Shown piece by piece: positions 1-10,109 of a DNA stretch of 64,000 nucleotides. The DNA is taken from positions 310,001 through 374,000 of the forward strand of contig VLTN01000032.1 of NCBI GenBank assembly GCA_008330645.1, read 5' to 3'. Both the position numbers and the translations under genes were made by a program. How positions within the stretch are numbered: position 1 is the stretch's first letter; every line of letters starts with the position of its first letter. The DNA comes from Cafeteria roenbergensis. Lineage: Eukaryota > Sar > Bigyra > Bicosoecida > Cafeteriaceae. Under the pieces are notes generated by a model, which saw only the letters and a list, made by a program, of their open reading frames with translations, was not told the DNA's origin and searched no databases.

Positions 1-3000
1 GCGGCGGCCGCGGTCGGCAGCCGGCCCTGCCCGCCACCAGCCCCCTCGCCCTCGCTCTCCGCGGCTGCCTCCGCCTCCGCCTCCGCCTCCGCCTCTGCGG
101 CCGCCCGCACCTCTCCCCACTCTGTCGCCGCGGCAGCTGCAGCCTCCGCCCGCGAAGCCGCCGCCTCCCGCATCGCCCCCACGAGCCTGCGCCGCGCCAC
201 CCGCCTGGCCAGCCGCTTGTCGCGAAGCTCCTCCCAGCCCTCGTCGTCGTCCGAGTCGACGCCCTCCGCCTCCTCCTCCTCCTCCCCCACAGCCTGCCCA
301 GACAGCCCCAGGCCCCACCTCTCCTCGACCGCGTCCGCCTCTTCCTCCTCGTCGTAGTCTGCCAGGGCAGGCGCGACGGGCGCAAAGGCCCGCGGGGCTG
401 TGACGAGGTCCACGGGCGCGTACACCCGCACGCCACGCCGGCGAGCCACGTTGGCCAGGCGACGGAGCGGCCCCACCGCAGCGGCGATGACGGACGGCAC
501 TCCCGCCAGCCCAGCGCCAGTGGCCTCAGCCCAGGCGTCATCCGTTGCGGCGAGGTCGACCCCTCCCACGACCGCCGCCCAGGCCACGCCAAGCGCACCT
601 CCAATCACGACCCGATCACACACCAGGGCAAGCGCGGCCGCCGTGGCGGCCGCCTTTGCCACAGAGGAGGGCCCCGCATCCAGCCCGCCGCCGACCACTC
701 CCACCACCGGCCGCCGGACCCCAGCGCCGGCGGCGGCCCCGCCAGCTGCTGCGATGCCGCCGCTGGCAGCCTCTGCCGAGGTGACGGCGCGGCTGGGGGC
801 AGGCACGGCCAGGAGGCGGCCGAGGACGCGCGCGAGGCCCTCCGTGGCAGGCCCGAGCACAGTCAAGCCGCTCGCCGCGCCCGCGCATTCGGCCTCTGCA
901 CCAGCGCCGCGGCTGCCGCCGGAATCGTCCCTACCGGGGCCGAGGGGGGCCGCGCCCGGCTGGACGCGGCGCAACCGCTCCGGTGAGGGCGAGAGCGGGA
1001 CCAGCAAGCCGGCGCCGGGCGGCGACGCCGGCCGCCGCTGGAGCCCTCTCCCGCCCCCGCTTGCTGCGGAGTCTGCGGCCGACACCACAGCAGCTGACGG
1101 GGTCGACGCCGCGCTTGCGGCGTCGTTGGCGGCGGTGGCCGCTGCCTGGCGCGATGCAGGCCGGCCCCTGCCCGAGCCGAGGAGGGCGGGGGACGGGTCC
1201 CACGCCCCCAGCGCCGTGGTGCCTCGGCCCGCGTCCCTCACAGTCGCTCGGTCCTGGACCTCGCGGCGCTCCTCCGCGAGGAGCTCCCGCACGAACGCGC
1301 AGGCGGACCGCTCGTGGGCAGAGGCTGCAACGGCGGCAGACGCCCCGGACGCCACCACCCCGGACAAGGCAAGGCCGGATCCTGCCAGGAGCGCCACGTC
1401 ATCCGCCACCACCACATCGCACAGTGCCCCCAGCCCCGCCCGCATCGCGGCAGCCTCGGCGCAAAGTCGGCCTCGGCTGCGAAGCTCCGCAGTGGACGCG
1501 GCTCGGGCGGCCTGCTGCTGCAGCGCGGCCCTTCCAGCGAGCTCGGCACAGGCCAGCGCAAGGCCAGCTGCGTCTCCCGGCGAGGCGCCGATGCCAGTCC
1601 AGAAGGCGCTGGAAGCACCCTCCGTGCAGAGCCGAGCGCCGCAGGCGCCCACCTGGGGCGCAGCAATGCCAGCCAGCCGCGACCAGCGCCAGGCAGCGGC
1701 GGCGTCGGGCCCTGCCAGACGCGACGCCGACACCGCGGCCCACGCAGCCGCCTCGCCCGGACCCCACGCGGCCACGCGGGAGTTGTCGAGGGCGGCGATG
1801 CCCGTGGCGGCCGGAAGGCGAGACGACGGGCATGCTGCGGGCCACCCGCCGGTCAAACGTTCAGCCGAAGGGTCCGAGGCCACTCCCGCTGCCGTGAGAC
1901 CGACGGCAGAGCCGCACACCAGCGGGTTTTCGAGAACCACCACCCGCGTGTGGGAGCCGCCCTCGGCCTGGCGGACAGCGCGGTCCAGCGCCTCGGCTGC
2001 CTTGGCCGCCGCCTTTGCCGCCCGCGCAGCAGCCCCGGTGGCGGACGTGGCGCCGGTGGCCGCGGTGCGCCCGGACCGGTGGGAGTGGGCCCCCGACCGG
2101 GTGGACGCGCCCCCGCTCACGTAGCCCCGCCCGGCCGCCCCGCGGCCTCCGCCGGCGCCGGCCTCGCCGTGCTCCGCTGCCGCATCGGCGTCCGCCTCGG
2201 TCCGAAGTCGCTCGACCAGCGCGCCCGCGGCCGCCAGCACATCGCTGAACTGGCCACCGGCGCCGCTGCAATCGCCGTCCCGTGCGCCGTCGCCGGCAGC
2301 GGTGGCGTCATCGGCAGCGGCTGGCACCTCCTCGCCTGTTCCGGCCGCGAAGCGTCTCGTCAGCCCCCCAGCCCCGACCAGCCACACGTCGCGACCGCAC
2401 TCCAGCGCCAGCGCCGCGCACACCGGCGCCAGCGAGCGTGGCGCGATCGCGACGGCGCCTGAGAGCCGGGCGGCTCTGCAGGCGGCGCCGCCCTCCGTGC
2501 CGGCGCGCTGCCGGAACACCTGCGCTGCCACCGCCTCGGCAGAGCCGGGCAGCGCCAGGGCAGAGAGCGGCGCGCCGATGGCCGCGGCGGCGTCAGCCGC
2601 CGCCCCAAGCCGCAGGCTGCGCCTCGCAGCGAGGGCCAGTGAGGCGCGGAGGAAGGCATCCTCGGCGGCGGAGGCGTCGGCGTCGGGCCCGCAGGCCGCC
2701 CTGGCCGCCTCGGCGGCGAGCGCGTCGGCCTCCTCCTCCGCGCCCAGAGCCGCCTCAGCGGCGTCGGTGTCCGCGTCCGTCCCCGCCACGGCAACGAGCG
2801 CGCCGGCAGAGCCGCCGGGTGAGCGGCCGGCACCGCCGGGTGAGCGGCCGGCAGAGCCGCCCTCCGCCGCTCCGCCAGCACTGCTCCCCGCGCCCGCGCA
2901 CGACCACTGCGCCGCCGTGCGCGGAGCAGTCACGGCCGCGCAGGCCCACTCCCCGGCGGTTGCGGGGCGGGGCTGCGAGGGCACCGGCACGGCCGGCAGC

Positions 3001-6000
3001 GACCCCTGCGACCCCGCCACCACGGCCACGGCGGCGCCCCTAGCGATGACCGCGCGCACTGCCCGCACAGTGGCCCGCACGGCGTGGTGCGCGGCCACGG
3101 CCGCCACGTCATCGGCGTCCACCCACGGGCCGTTGACCACGCCGAGCGCCGCACGCCTCCTGTTCTCCTCCGCCTCGTCGACGGCCGCACGGGCCTTGGC
3201 CAGAGCGGCGGCCTCTGCAGCAGCGGCGGCCTCGCTCCCGCGGGCCCCGTCGTCGCCAGCGCCGGCGCCCCCGCCGGCGCCCTCCCGGCCAAGCAGAGGC
3301 ACGTCCAGGTCCGCCAGCAGCAGCACGGTGCGCCCGGCCAGGGCGCCCTCCTTGTCCATCGCCGCGACGCCTCCGGGCGACGGCGCGGTCCACGACACGC
3401 ACGCGGCCGCTTCCAGGTCCAGCGCCAGGGCCTTCCGCCGGGAAACGGCGGCAGAGCTCCGGGCTGCCGATGCGGCAGAGCCGAAGGAGGCGGCTGCGAA
3501 GGCGAGCAGACGAGCGGTGCCCTGCAGCGCCGCTGCGACGGCGCCCGCGCTGGCCTCGGCCTCGCTGGGCAGCGCAGCGCCCGGACCCAGGCTGGCGGGG
3601 CCGGCAATGGGCCGCGGCTTGCCGAGGGAGAGCGGCGCCGCAAAGCCAAGCGCCTCAAGGCTCAGCGGCGGGCCAGACGGAGCGATAGCGGCAGAGGCAT
3701 CCGCAGCGGCAGCCGCATCGTCCGGGGCAGAGCCCGTGGCGGCGGCTGCTCGCACAGGCGCGGCGTCAGCGGCCGGCGCAGCGGCGGCATCTGTGGCCTC
3801 AGGCGCCGGCGGCGCGGGCGCCAGCGGGCGCAAGACCGCCTCCAGCGCGGGGGGCAGCGGTGAGCGACGCGGGGCGGAGTCACTCGAGGCGAGCGACTCC
3901 ATGACGGCAGCAACGGCCTTGGCCGCCTCGGCGTCCTCTTCGGCAGCCTCGGCGACAAGCCTCGCCGCCTCCGCCTGCGCCTCCTCCTCTTCCGACCCCA
4001 CGCCGCCCTTGCCGGCCCCGCCCTTCCCCTTGGCAGAGCTCTTCCCCTTGGCAGAGCCCTTGCCCTTGGCACCGCCCGCCTCGGCCAAGCGCTCCTCCTC
4101 GGCCTTGGCGGCGGCCCGCCGCCGCCGCAGCTCCGCCACAGCCGCTGCAGCCGCCGCCGCTGCCGCAGCCATGCCAGACCGAGCCGCATCCATCTGGCCG
4201 ACGTCGCCGCCGGGCACCTCGTCGTCGTCGTCGTCGTCCTCCTCGTCACCGTCCTCCTCCTCCTCGTCCTCGTCATCATCATCGTCATCGTCCTCGTCCA
4301 TGTCCGGCAGGGGCAGCGATTCGGGGTCCACGCCGCGCGCCTCTGCCTTCCGCCGCCGTCGCGCCTCGGCGGCAGCCAGCCGCGCGTCGCGCCGCTCCAG
4401 CACCCGCAGCCCGCGAGCCCCGCCGGCCCCAAGCGCAAGACGGATCACGCCTAGCGCCTGCACTCTCTCTGCATCCGCGTCCTCGTCCCCGTCCGCGTCC
4501 TCGTCGTCCTCCTCCGACTCTCCGGCACCTGCACCTGCACGGGATCGCGGCGCCCCCGAGGCCCCTGCCAGCCCGGCAGCAGCAGCAGCAGCGGAGTCTG
4601 CCTCTGCCTTGGCTGTGAGGGGAATCCACTCGCCGAGCTCTGCCCTGAGCGGGAGCCCAGCCAGCCGACGCGCCGCCGCCACGGCCACCGGCACCGCCTC
4701 CGCTGCCTGGCACAGCACCGCTCTGCCCAGGTCCCAGAGGTCGGACTCTTCCGGGACCGGCAGAGCCGCGTTGGACACTTCCCTCGCCAGCACGGAGCGC
4801 AGCTCCCGCGCGCGCGTCCGCGACAGCGCGTGACGCGTCACCGGCGCCGGTCGGCGGGGGAGCCCCTGTCTGGCAGAGCCGTCGTCCGCGGCGCCACCTC
4901 CCGAGTCCTTGCCCTTGCCCTTGGCAGAGCTCTTCGCCTTGGCAGAGCCCTTGCCCTTGGCAGCGGCCGCTCCCTTGCCCTTCTTGGCGCCCCCTGCCGT
5001 GGCCTCGTGCGCCCGCACCGCCGCCTCCACGGCCTTGACAGCGGCCCGGCGGGCGGCACGGGCGCGCATCTCGGCGGGAGAGGCCCTGGAGGCTGCGAGC
5101 GGCGCAAGCAGGGCGGACAGGGTCGACAGCTTGCCGTCCCACTGGAACGCCGCCCTGGCAGCCTCGCCCCGCTCCCTGGCCTCGGCAAGCTCCGCCTCCG
5201 CCTCCGCCTCCGCCTGCTCGGCCCGCGCGAGGAGCGCCGTCGCGGTGGCCGCCTCCTCCGTCTCTGCAGCCAGCGCCTCCTCCTCGGCGGCCCGCTTGGC
5301 AGCGGCGGCTGCTGCCGCCTCCGCCTCGTCCTCGTCATCCTCCCCGGCCGCTGCGTCCGCCGTGGCGTGCGAGGCGCCACCGCCCTTGCTGGCCTTCCCA
5401 CCCTTGCTGGAGGCCTCGGCCGCTGCAGCCGCCTCGGCCGCCGCCTTGGCCGCCTTGAAGCGGGCCTTCCACGCGGCCTGCGCCGCGGCGTCGCGCTCCG
5501 CCGCCTCGGCCTCAAGGCAGGCCCCCGCCGACGCCGCGATGGCAGCGGCTTCGGCCCCAGCGGCCTCCAGAGCGTCCCAGCGTTGCTCCGTGAAGACGAG
5601 GCCCGGGCAGTGGCGCTCCCAGCGCTGCCGCCGCAGCGCCCACAGCGCCTCGCCGCTCGGCGGGGGCGTGGGGGGCCTCGCCGCCTCCTCCTCCCGCTCC
5701 GCCTCCAGCTCGGCGGCTCGCTCTGCCATCCGCCGCTGCAGGCGCTCCTCGATGGCGCGGCGCTTCGGCCCCGCCTCGTCGGCCTCCGTGGCCACGCCGC
5801 GCAGCGCGATCCTCACCAGGGCCGCGCCGTTGGCTCCAGGCCGGGTGCGCAGCGCCCATGCCTCGCGGAACACCCCTGCCTGGGCCGACCGGAACAGCAC
5901 GGTGGCGGGGAGCTCCTCCCCAGGCAGGATGCTCCCCGACGTCGGCACGATCTGAAAGCGGGGGGCCTCCGCCACGCCGGCCGGCGCCGTATCGGCTCTG

Positions 6001-7766
6001 CTCAGCGGCGCCAGGTCGAAGTACAGGACCGTTGAGCCGGTGTTGCGCAGACCGAGGCGGGCCTCCGCGTGGCCGGCCGCGGCTGCGGCGGCCTCCATGG
6101 TGACGCGAGGCCAGCCGCGAGCGGCGTCCGCCGCAGAGCCGCTGGGGGCACCCACGGTGATGACCTCTCCCGGCGACACCGCCGGGTGGGCGGCATCGGC
6201 GCGCGCGGCACGGCGCACCCCTGCCTCGAGCGGCGCGCTTCCGCCCGGCTCGCCGGTCACCACGGCATCACGGCGAACCACCACGAGGAGGTGCGGGCCC
6301 GGGATGGGGGCGTCTGCCGCGGGGGGCGGCGGCGAGGGCGAGACCCCGCGCCGGCGCCTGTCAGCTGACGCCGAGGGCAGTCGGAAGGACTCCACATCGC
6401 CCAGCCCCAGCTGCAGCGGGGAGGCACGTCCCTGCAGGTCCGAGGGAGTCGGGGCGAGCACCGACCCGCTCTCCGTCCTGTCGAACCCGTCGCCGCCCGC
6501 TGAGCCGGGCGAGCGGGCCCCGCTGCCGCTGACGCCGCCGCCACCGCCGCCGCCGCCGGCGTTGTCGTCGTCGTGCCGCCACGATACGCGCGAAGCCAGG
6601 CGGGCGCGGCCAGCCGCGCTGTCACGGCCGGCCACCGCCCCGACGTCGCCCCTGGCGCCAGGCTCGTCCGCTAGAGGTGGCGAGGGCTGCATGGTCCGCT
6701 CACGGCCCGGGTGGTCGGCCTGGAACGCGGAGTACTCGCGAAACCGCAGGTCAGAAGTGGGGGGTCGGGCGCGAGCGGCCCCTGCGTCTGGGCGGAACCC
6801 TGCTCCAGCGTAGCCGCCGGCGCCGGTGCCGGCGCCATCGTCTCCTGCAAAGTCGTCGTCGAAGCCGTCGAAGCCCACGCCCCCCGCCCCGCCGGCCCGC
6901 GGAGGCGCGTGCGAGCGCCTCGCCCACTCCAGCAGGTCCTCTCCCACCACGCAGAGGGCGTCCGTGGCGTCCACGGGCACGTCGTGGGGGCGCAAGGTGC
7001 GGATGCGGCCCTTGAGCTCGCGGCGGCGGCGCCTGAGCGATGGCGCGTCTCTCCAGTTCTTGCCGTAGGCCAGCTGCCCGATGGCCTGCGTGGATGACGT
7101 CATCTGCGACTTCGTGGACGGCAGAGTGGTCGTCGCCCTGGCCCCGCCCAGCCTGCGCGGCCGCCGCACCACCTCCGCGAGGGGAGCTCCCTTGTCCTTG
7201 ACAGGCACGTAAAGTCCGTTGAAGATGTTCCCCACGAGCACGAACCGCTCGCCTCCGCCCCGAAGGCCCATGGCCCAGCCCTCCGGGCCGTGCCGCTCGT
7301 CGCTGGGCGCGGCCTTCTCGAGGAGGTCGTACTCCTCCACCACCTCCCGCCACTCGTCGGCGCGGGCGAGGACTGTCTTGCCCTCGTCTCGCCCCGAGCG
7401 GCGCGCCTGGCTCTGCCGGATGGAGGCCCACTGCCGCTGGCGCCGCTCCCACAGCGCCCTGGCGCGCTCCTCGCGCTGGAGAGAGAGGCGCTCGTGGGGC
7501 TGGAGGCCGGCGAGGTGGCGCGCCCGCACGCGCTCCTCCTTGCCGCGGGCGGCCTCTGCGCGGCGCTGGAGGTCCACGATGGAGGGGCCCTCCGACGGGG
7601 CCCTTGGGTCACGCGAGGACACGCGAGACTCCGCGTGGAACGAGGCCGCCGCGCCCGGCGGCCCTGGGCTGAGCTTCGAGCCGGCCAGCGTGTCGGGCAG
7701 CGAAAAGCCGACGCCGGTGCCGGGGCGCGAGCCTCCGTCGCTCTTTCCCTCCCGGGACCCGCCCAT
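1..7766 (-). CDS. MYCBPAP-like protein with C-terminal PGK-like domain (3' partial)
   Basis: One reading frame stays open from the ATG at 7764-7766 to the left edge, so at least 2588 codons without an intron. The N-terminal third resembles MYCBPAP, a ciliary central-apparatus protein: a charged helix, a block reading EKAAPSDERHGPEGW (about 7280), and an ASH-like beta domain (about 6060-5790) containing NTGSTVLYFDLAPL and a REAWALRTRPG strand. Then come Ala/Glu coiled coil, two KGKGSAKG-type basic stretches (4985-4905 and 4075-4010) and an Asp/Glu tract. From about 3359 the order of beta-strand motifs follows phosphoglycerate kinase: GRTVLLLADLDVPL, VVVLENPLV, CDVVVADD, FVRELLAEE, PVVGVVGGGLD, DRVVIGGALGVAW, with Ala-rich insertions. 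The PGK basic and catalytic positions are mostly replaced, so an inactive structural domain is inferred. The 3' end is outside the window. The start is tentative: the frame continues upstream and an acceptor-like site lies near 7928. MYCBPAP call moderate to good; PGK-like call moderate. Confidence 0.68.
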   Translation of the reverse strand, partial: MGGSREGKSDGGSRPGTGVGFSLPDTLAGSKLSPGPPGAAASFHAESRVSSRDPRAPSEGPSIVDLQRRAEAARGKEERVRARHLAGLQPHERLSLQREERARALWERRQRQWASIRQSQARRSGRDEGKTVLARADEWREVVEEYDLLEKAAPSDERHGPEGWAMGLRGGGERFVLVGNIFNGLYVPVKDKGAPLAEVVRRPRRLGGARATTTLPSTKSQMTSSTQAIGQLAYGKNWRDAPSLRRRRRELKGRIRTLRPHDVPVDATDALCVVGEDLLEWARRSHAPPRAGGAGGVGFDGFDDDFAGDDGAGTGAGGYAGAGFRPDAGAARARPPTSDLRFREYSAFQADHPGRERTMQPSPPLADEPGARGDVGAVAGRDSAAGRARLASRVSWRHDDDNAGGGGGGGGVSGSGARSPGSAGGDGFDRTESGSVLAPTPSDLQGRASPLQLGLGDVESFRLPSASADRRRRGVSPSPPPPAADAPIPGPHLLVVVRRDAVVTGEPGGSAPLEAGVRRAARADAAHPAVSPGEVITVGAPSGSAADAARGWPRVTMEAAAAAAGHAEARLGLRNTGSTVLYFDLAPLSRADTAPAGVAEAPRFQIVPTSGSILPGEELPATVLFRSAQAGVFREAWALRTRPGANGAALVRIALRGVATEADEAGPKRRAIEERLQRRMAERAAELEAEREEEAARPPTPPPSGEALWALRRQRWERHCPGLVFTEQRWDALEAAGAEAAAIAASAGACLEAEAAERDAAAQAAWKARFKAAKAAAEAAAAAEASSKGGKASKGGGASHATADAAAGEDDEDEAEAAAAAAAKRAAEEEALAAETEEAATATALLARAEQAEAEAEAELAEARERGEAARAAFQWDGKLSTLSALLAPLAASRASPAEMRARAARRAAVKAVEAAVRAHEATAGGAKKGKGAAAAKGKGSAKAKSSAKGKGKDSGGGAADDGSARQGLPRRPAPVTRHALSRTRARELRSVLAREVSNAALPVPEESDLWDLGRAVLCQAAEAVPVAVAAARRLAGLPLRAELGEWIPLTAKAEADSAAAAAAGLAGASGAPRSRAGAGAGESEEDDEDADGDEDADAERVQALGVIRLALGAGGARGLRVLERRDARLAAAEARRRRKAEARGVDPESLPLPDMDEDDDDDDDEDEEEEDGDEEDDDDDDEVPGGDVGQMDAARSGMAAAAAAAAAAVAELRRRRAAAKAEEERLAEAGGAKGKGSAKGKSSAKGKGGAGKGGVGSEEEEAQAEAARLVAEAAEEDAEAAKAVAAVMESLASSDSAPRRSPLPPALEAVLRPLAPAPPAPEATDAAAAPAADAAPVRAAAATGSAPDDAAAAADASAAIAPSGPPLSLEALGFAAPLSLGKPRPIAGPASLGPGAALPSEAEASAGAVAAALQGTARLLAFAAASFGSAASAARSSAAVSRRKALALDLEAAACVSWTAPSPGGVAAMDKEGALAGRTVLLLADLDVPLLGREGAGGGAGAGDDGARGSEAAAAAEAAALAKARAAVDEAEENRRRAALGVVNGPWVDADDVAAVAAHHAVRATVRAVRAVIARGAAVAVVAGSQGSLPAVPVPSQPRPATAGEWACAAVTAPRTAAQWSCAGAGSSAGGAAEGGSAGRSPGGAGRSPGGSAGALVAVAGTDADTDAAEAALGAEEEADALAAEAARAACGPDADASAAEDAFLRASLALAARRSLRLGAAADAAAAIGAPLSALALPGSAEAVAAQVFRQRAGTEGGAACRAARLSGAVAIAPRSLAPVCAALALECGRDVWLVGAGGLTRRFAAGTGEEVPAAADDATAAGDGARDGDCSGAGGQFSDVLAAAGALVERLRTEADADAAAEHGEAGAGGGRGAAGRGYVSGGASTRSGAHSHRSGRTAATGATSATGAAARAAKAAAKAAEALDRAVRQAEGGSHTRVVVLENPLVCGSAVGLTAAGVASDPSAERLTGGWPAACPSSRLPAATGIAALDNSRVAAWGPGEAAAWAAVSASRLAGPDAAAAWRWSRLAGIAAPQVGACGARLCTEGASSAFWTGIGASPGDAAGLALACAELAGRAALQQQAARAASTAELRSRGRLCAEAAAMRAGLGALCDVVVADDVALLAGSGLALSGVVASGASAAVAASAHERSACAFVRELLAEERREVQDRATVRDAGRGTTALGAWDPSPALLGSGRGRPASRQAAATAANDAASAASTPSAAVVSAADSAASGGGRGLQRRPASPPGAGLLVPLSPSPERLRRVQPGAAPLGPGRDDSGGSRGAGAEAECAGAASGLTVLGPATEGLARVLGRLLAVPAPSRAVTSAEAASGGIAAAGGAAAGAGVRRPVVGVVGGGLDAGPSSVAKAAATAAALALVCDRVVIGGALGVAWAAVVGGVDLAATDDAWAEATGAGLAGVPSVIAAAVGPLRRLANVARRRGVRVYAPVDLVTAPRAFAPVAPALADYDEEEEADAVEERWGLGLSGQAVGEEEEEAEGVDSDDDEGWEELRDKRLARRVARRRLVGAMREAAASRAEAAAAAATEWGEVRAAAEAEAEAEAEAAAESEGEGAGGGQGRLPTAAA
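4219..4299 (-). repeat. Asp/Glu codon tract in the MYCBPAP/PGK-like gene
   Basis: GTC, CTC and ATC triplets on the + strand encode a nearly pure run of Asp and Glu of about 27 residues on the - strand, separating the MYCBPAP-like half from the PGK-like half. It is probably a flexible acidic linker. Confidence 0.8.
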
Positions 7767-10109
7767 GCCTCCGCCAGCGAAGCCGTCGTCGGAGGCGTCG
7801 TCCGCCTCGGGGTCGCGAAGGACTGATGTGGCGGCGAGGCTGCCTGCCGCCTGCCTCAGCGCCCCGGAGCGCGTGGACCGGGAACCGTCCCGCGCCAGAA
7901 CGCCGCTGCCACGGCGCTCCACCGGGCCTGCGGGGCAGATACACACCAGCGGGGGAGGGGAGCGGCAGCGCAGTGGCAATGGGCCGGGCGAGCAACGAGC
8001 GGGCCGACGGATGCCAGAGCGACAGCTCGCTGCGGAGGGCAGCGCGGCCTGCCCCATTGACCGGTCGCATGCACACGCAACGGCCAAAGAGTGTTGCCCA
8101 ACTGGGAAGATCGCCAGACAAGCGCTCGGGGATGCTCGCGCGCAAAGGGCCCGAGCTTTCGGCGGCCGGCGTGGCAACGGCCAGGTCGGCAATTTGCCTG
8201 GTGGGCGTCCGTCCCGGCAGGAGACGGTGAAGACCCGCGCCAAAGGCGGGCTGGTTTTTGCCCGGAGGGCTGGACGATTGTGCCACGGGGGCTGCCATGG
8301 CCGCAGGTCACGGGGCGCGCGGCCAGGCGCTAGCTGTTGGGGGCAGGTCTGCGGCCGACTGGCTTTGCTCACCAAGGCTGCGCATCCCGGACTTGCTCGC
8401 CCGTCCGCTGATAACATGCGTGACCGGGTCGCCCGGCGCCCGCATCGGGTCCATCGCCGAGCCTGCGAGGGCGGGGACGGTGCCTTGCACTTGTGGCCTC
8501 GCGTGGCCAGGGCCGGCAGAGCCAGCTTGCCGCCGCCGCCGAGGCACGACGGTGTGCTGCTCGAGTTGTGCACACACACACAGCGCTGGGTCTGCGCGAG
8601 CGGCGAAGCACGCGACAGTCCGACGTATCACGGGTCAGTGTTTTGCTTGAGCGCTCGGCCGCGTTCGCGGGCCCTTGCAGCAGGCCGTGGCCAGCACCAG
8701 GCACGTTTCGTTCCAACCCCGCTCGTGGCTGCAGTCTCAGGCACAAAAGACTGCGCCAGGCGCAGACCAGGAAGTGATCCGCGTGCCTTGCATGCCGGCA
8801 ACCCGTTCACACCGCGTGGGAGCCCTTTCGTGCCGTCGAGGGTTGCACACTCCGGCTGCCGCCGACGGCTGGTTCAATTGTGCCGTGCAGCACCATTCGC
8901 TCGCGACAAACCATGAACGACGTCTTGGCAGGAGAGCATCTGGCTGCACACGAGGCACGCATGACTCAGAGGCAGCCCGCACGGGCACACAGGCAGCCTG
9001 CAAGAAAGCACTGCTGGCATTCTTGGTCGGGCATCAAGCAAAATTCTACGACGGCTGTCCGCCGCCGCTCGCAGCGCTCCGGCTGGAGCGTGCGGCTGCT
9101 GGCATTGGAATGCGTGCCGATTGGCGGGAAGATGCTTCCCGGGGATGCACGGGGCAGGCGGGGAAACGGCAGCGACGAGTCGTGGGCGGTATCGCGGCGC
9201 GCCGGTCAACGTGTTCTGCCGCCGTGCGTCCACCGCCTCAACCGCTTCTGGGGGTCAACTGGCCAGCCCGCATCCAAGCCGCGGAGCGGGCGCTCGAGTT
9301 GTCAAGGCGGGTCCCACGCAACTGGAGCTGCACAGCTCGCGCTGCGCCAGGATTGCCCAACAAGCCGTGACGTCACGGGGAAAGCGGTCGCTGGAAGCAG
9401 CAACAGCCGCCCAGCTGGCAAGCTGTTCGGGTTCCCGTCTTGTGGCCCATGGCAGCGGTCCCCGGCAAGACGAACACAGCGAGCAACACCCATGTCGCCC
9501 TGACTCCCATGCGCACTCATCGGGGGCAGCCCGCACTGGGTCGACCGGAATGCCTGGCGGGCAAGCCTCGGATCTGCGGCCGCGAGCCCGCGCAAGCCAG
9601 CTGAGATTCGTCGCCGCCGCCCTCCGCTGCTGGTCCAGCCAGGGGACGGGTTGCTCGCGTCCGACTCGTAGGCCGTCGGGGTCCTGCCTCTTGTATCCGC
9701 GCGCGCGCAGCGCGGAGGGATTTGGGGGACTGAGCCGCAGGGCGAGAGTGCCATCCAGGATGCACGCGCCAAGGGCGAGCTCGAGCCCGATGGCGATGCA
9801 TTCTCCACAGATCAGCAGTGCTCCAAGAGGCGTGCCCTGCTGGCCCATGGCGAGCGGCGCACGACGGCAGGGCGCTTCCCTCTTGGGGGATCAAGTCTCC
9901 GTCCCGTCCTGCTGTTCTATTCGGTTTTCGCTCCCTTTGCTGAGCGACGCAGGTTGACCGGTTCCCTTGCCGCGACACTGCGCCTTGCCCCTGCAAGCTG
10001 CAGACGCCCAGAGCCCGCCGAGTGAGCCGCATCGGCAACAGGGCAGCGACAGCCCAGGGCCTTTCTCGCCTCGGGTGACCCGGCCCCGAGCTTCGGAGCG
10101 ACCGAGGAA
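7767..10109. other. Long divergent intergenic region, lower G+C
   Basis: This 2.3 kb lies between the 5' ends of two divergent genes; the other divergent spacers here are 0.2-0.64 kb. Base composition drops to roughly 55-63% G+C in many lines. I see a (CA)6 run at 8571-8582, one copy of the GGCAGAGCC motif at 8515, a short GC hairpin followed by five T near 8230-8255, and an acceptor-like TATCTGCCCCGCAG on the - strand ending near 7928. None of the open frames shows a recognisable domain. The region probably holds both promoters and perhaps unplaced 5' exons of either gene. Confidence 0.5.
8571..8582. repeat. (CA)6 microsatellite
   Basis: Six CA units in the divergent spacer, preceded by GTG so that the purine-pyrimidine alternation extends slightly further. 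Unlike the three longer TG/CA tracts in the window it is not between convergent genes. Confidence 0.85.

Noticed and set aside
400-2124. Long + strand open frame, Ala/Pro/Arg-rich
   Set aside because: It is antisense to the PGK-like domain. The - strand frame has ordered conserved motifs and stays open for 7.7 kb, while this frame has no domain and only the composition expected of the complement of G+C-rich coding DNA.
2302-4833. 843-codon + strand frame with long Ser and Ala runs
   Set aside because: It is the complement of the acidic and Ala-rich linkers of the - strand gene; Ser runs arise from the reverse of Asp/Glu codons. No domain or splice signal supports it.
8225-8256. GC hairpin followed by TTTTT, like a bacterial or Pol III terminator
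   Set aside because: The stem is only about five base pairs and no RNA gene can be recognised upstream. A single T5 in 64 kb is not evidence enough.
7219-8916. 565-codon + strand frame spanning the 5' end of the MYCBPAP-like gene
   Set aside because: Its first half is antisense to the conserved MYCBPAP N-terminus and its second half lies in noncoding DNA. It has no recognisable domain.
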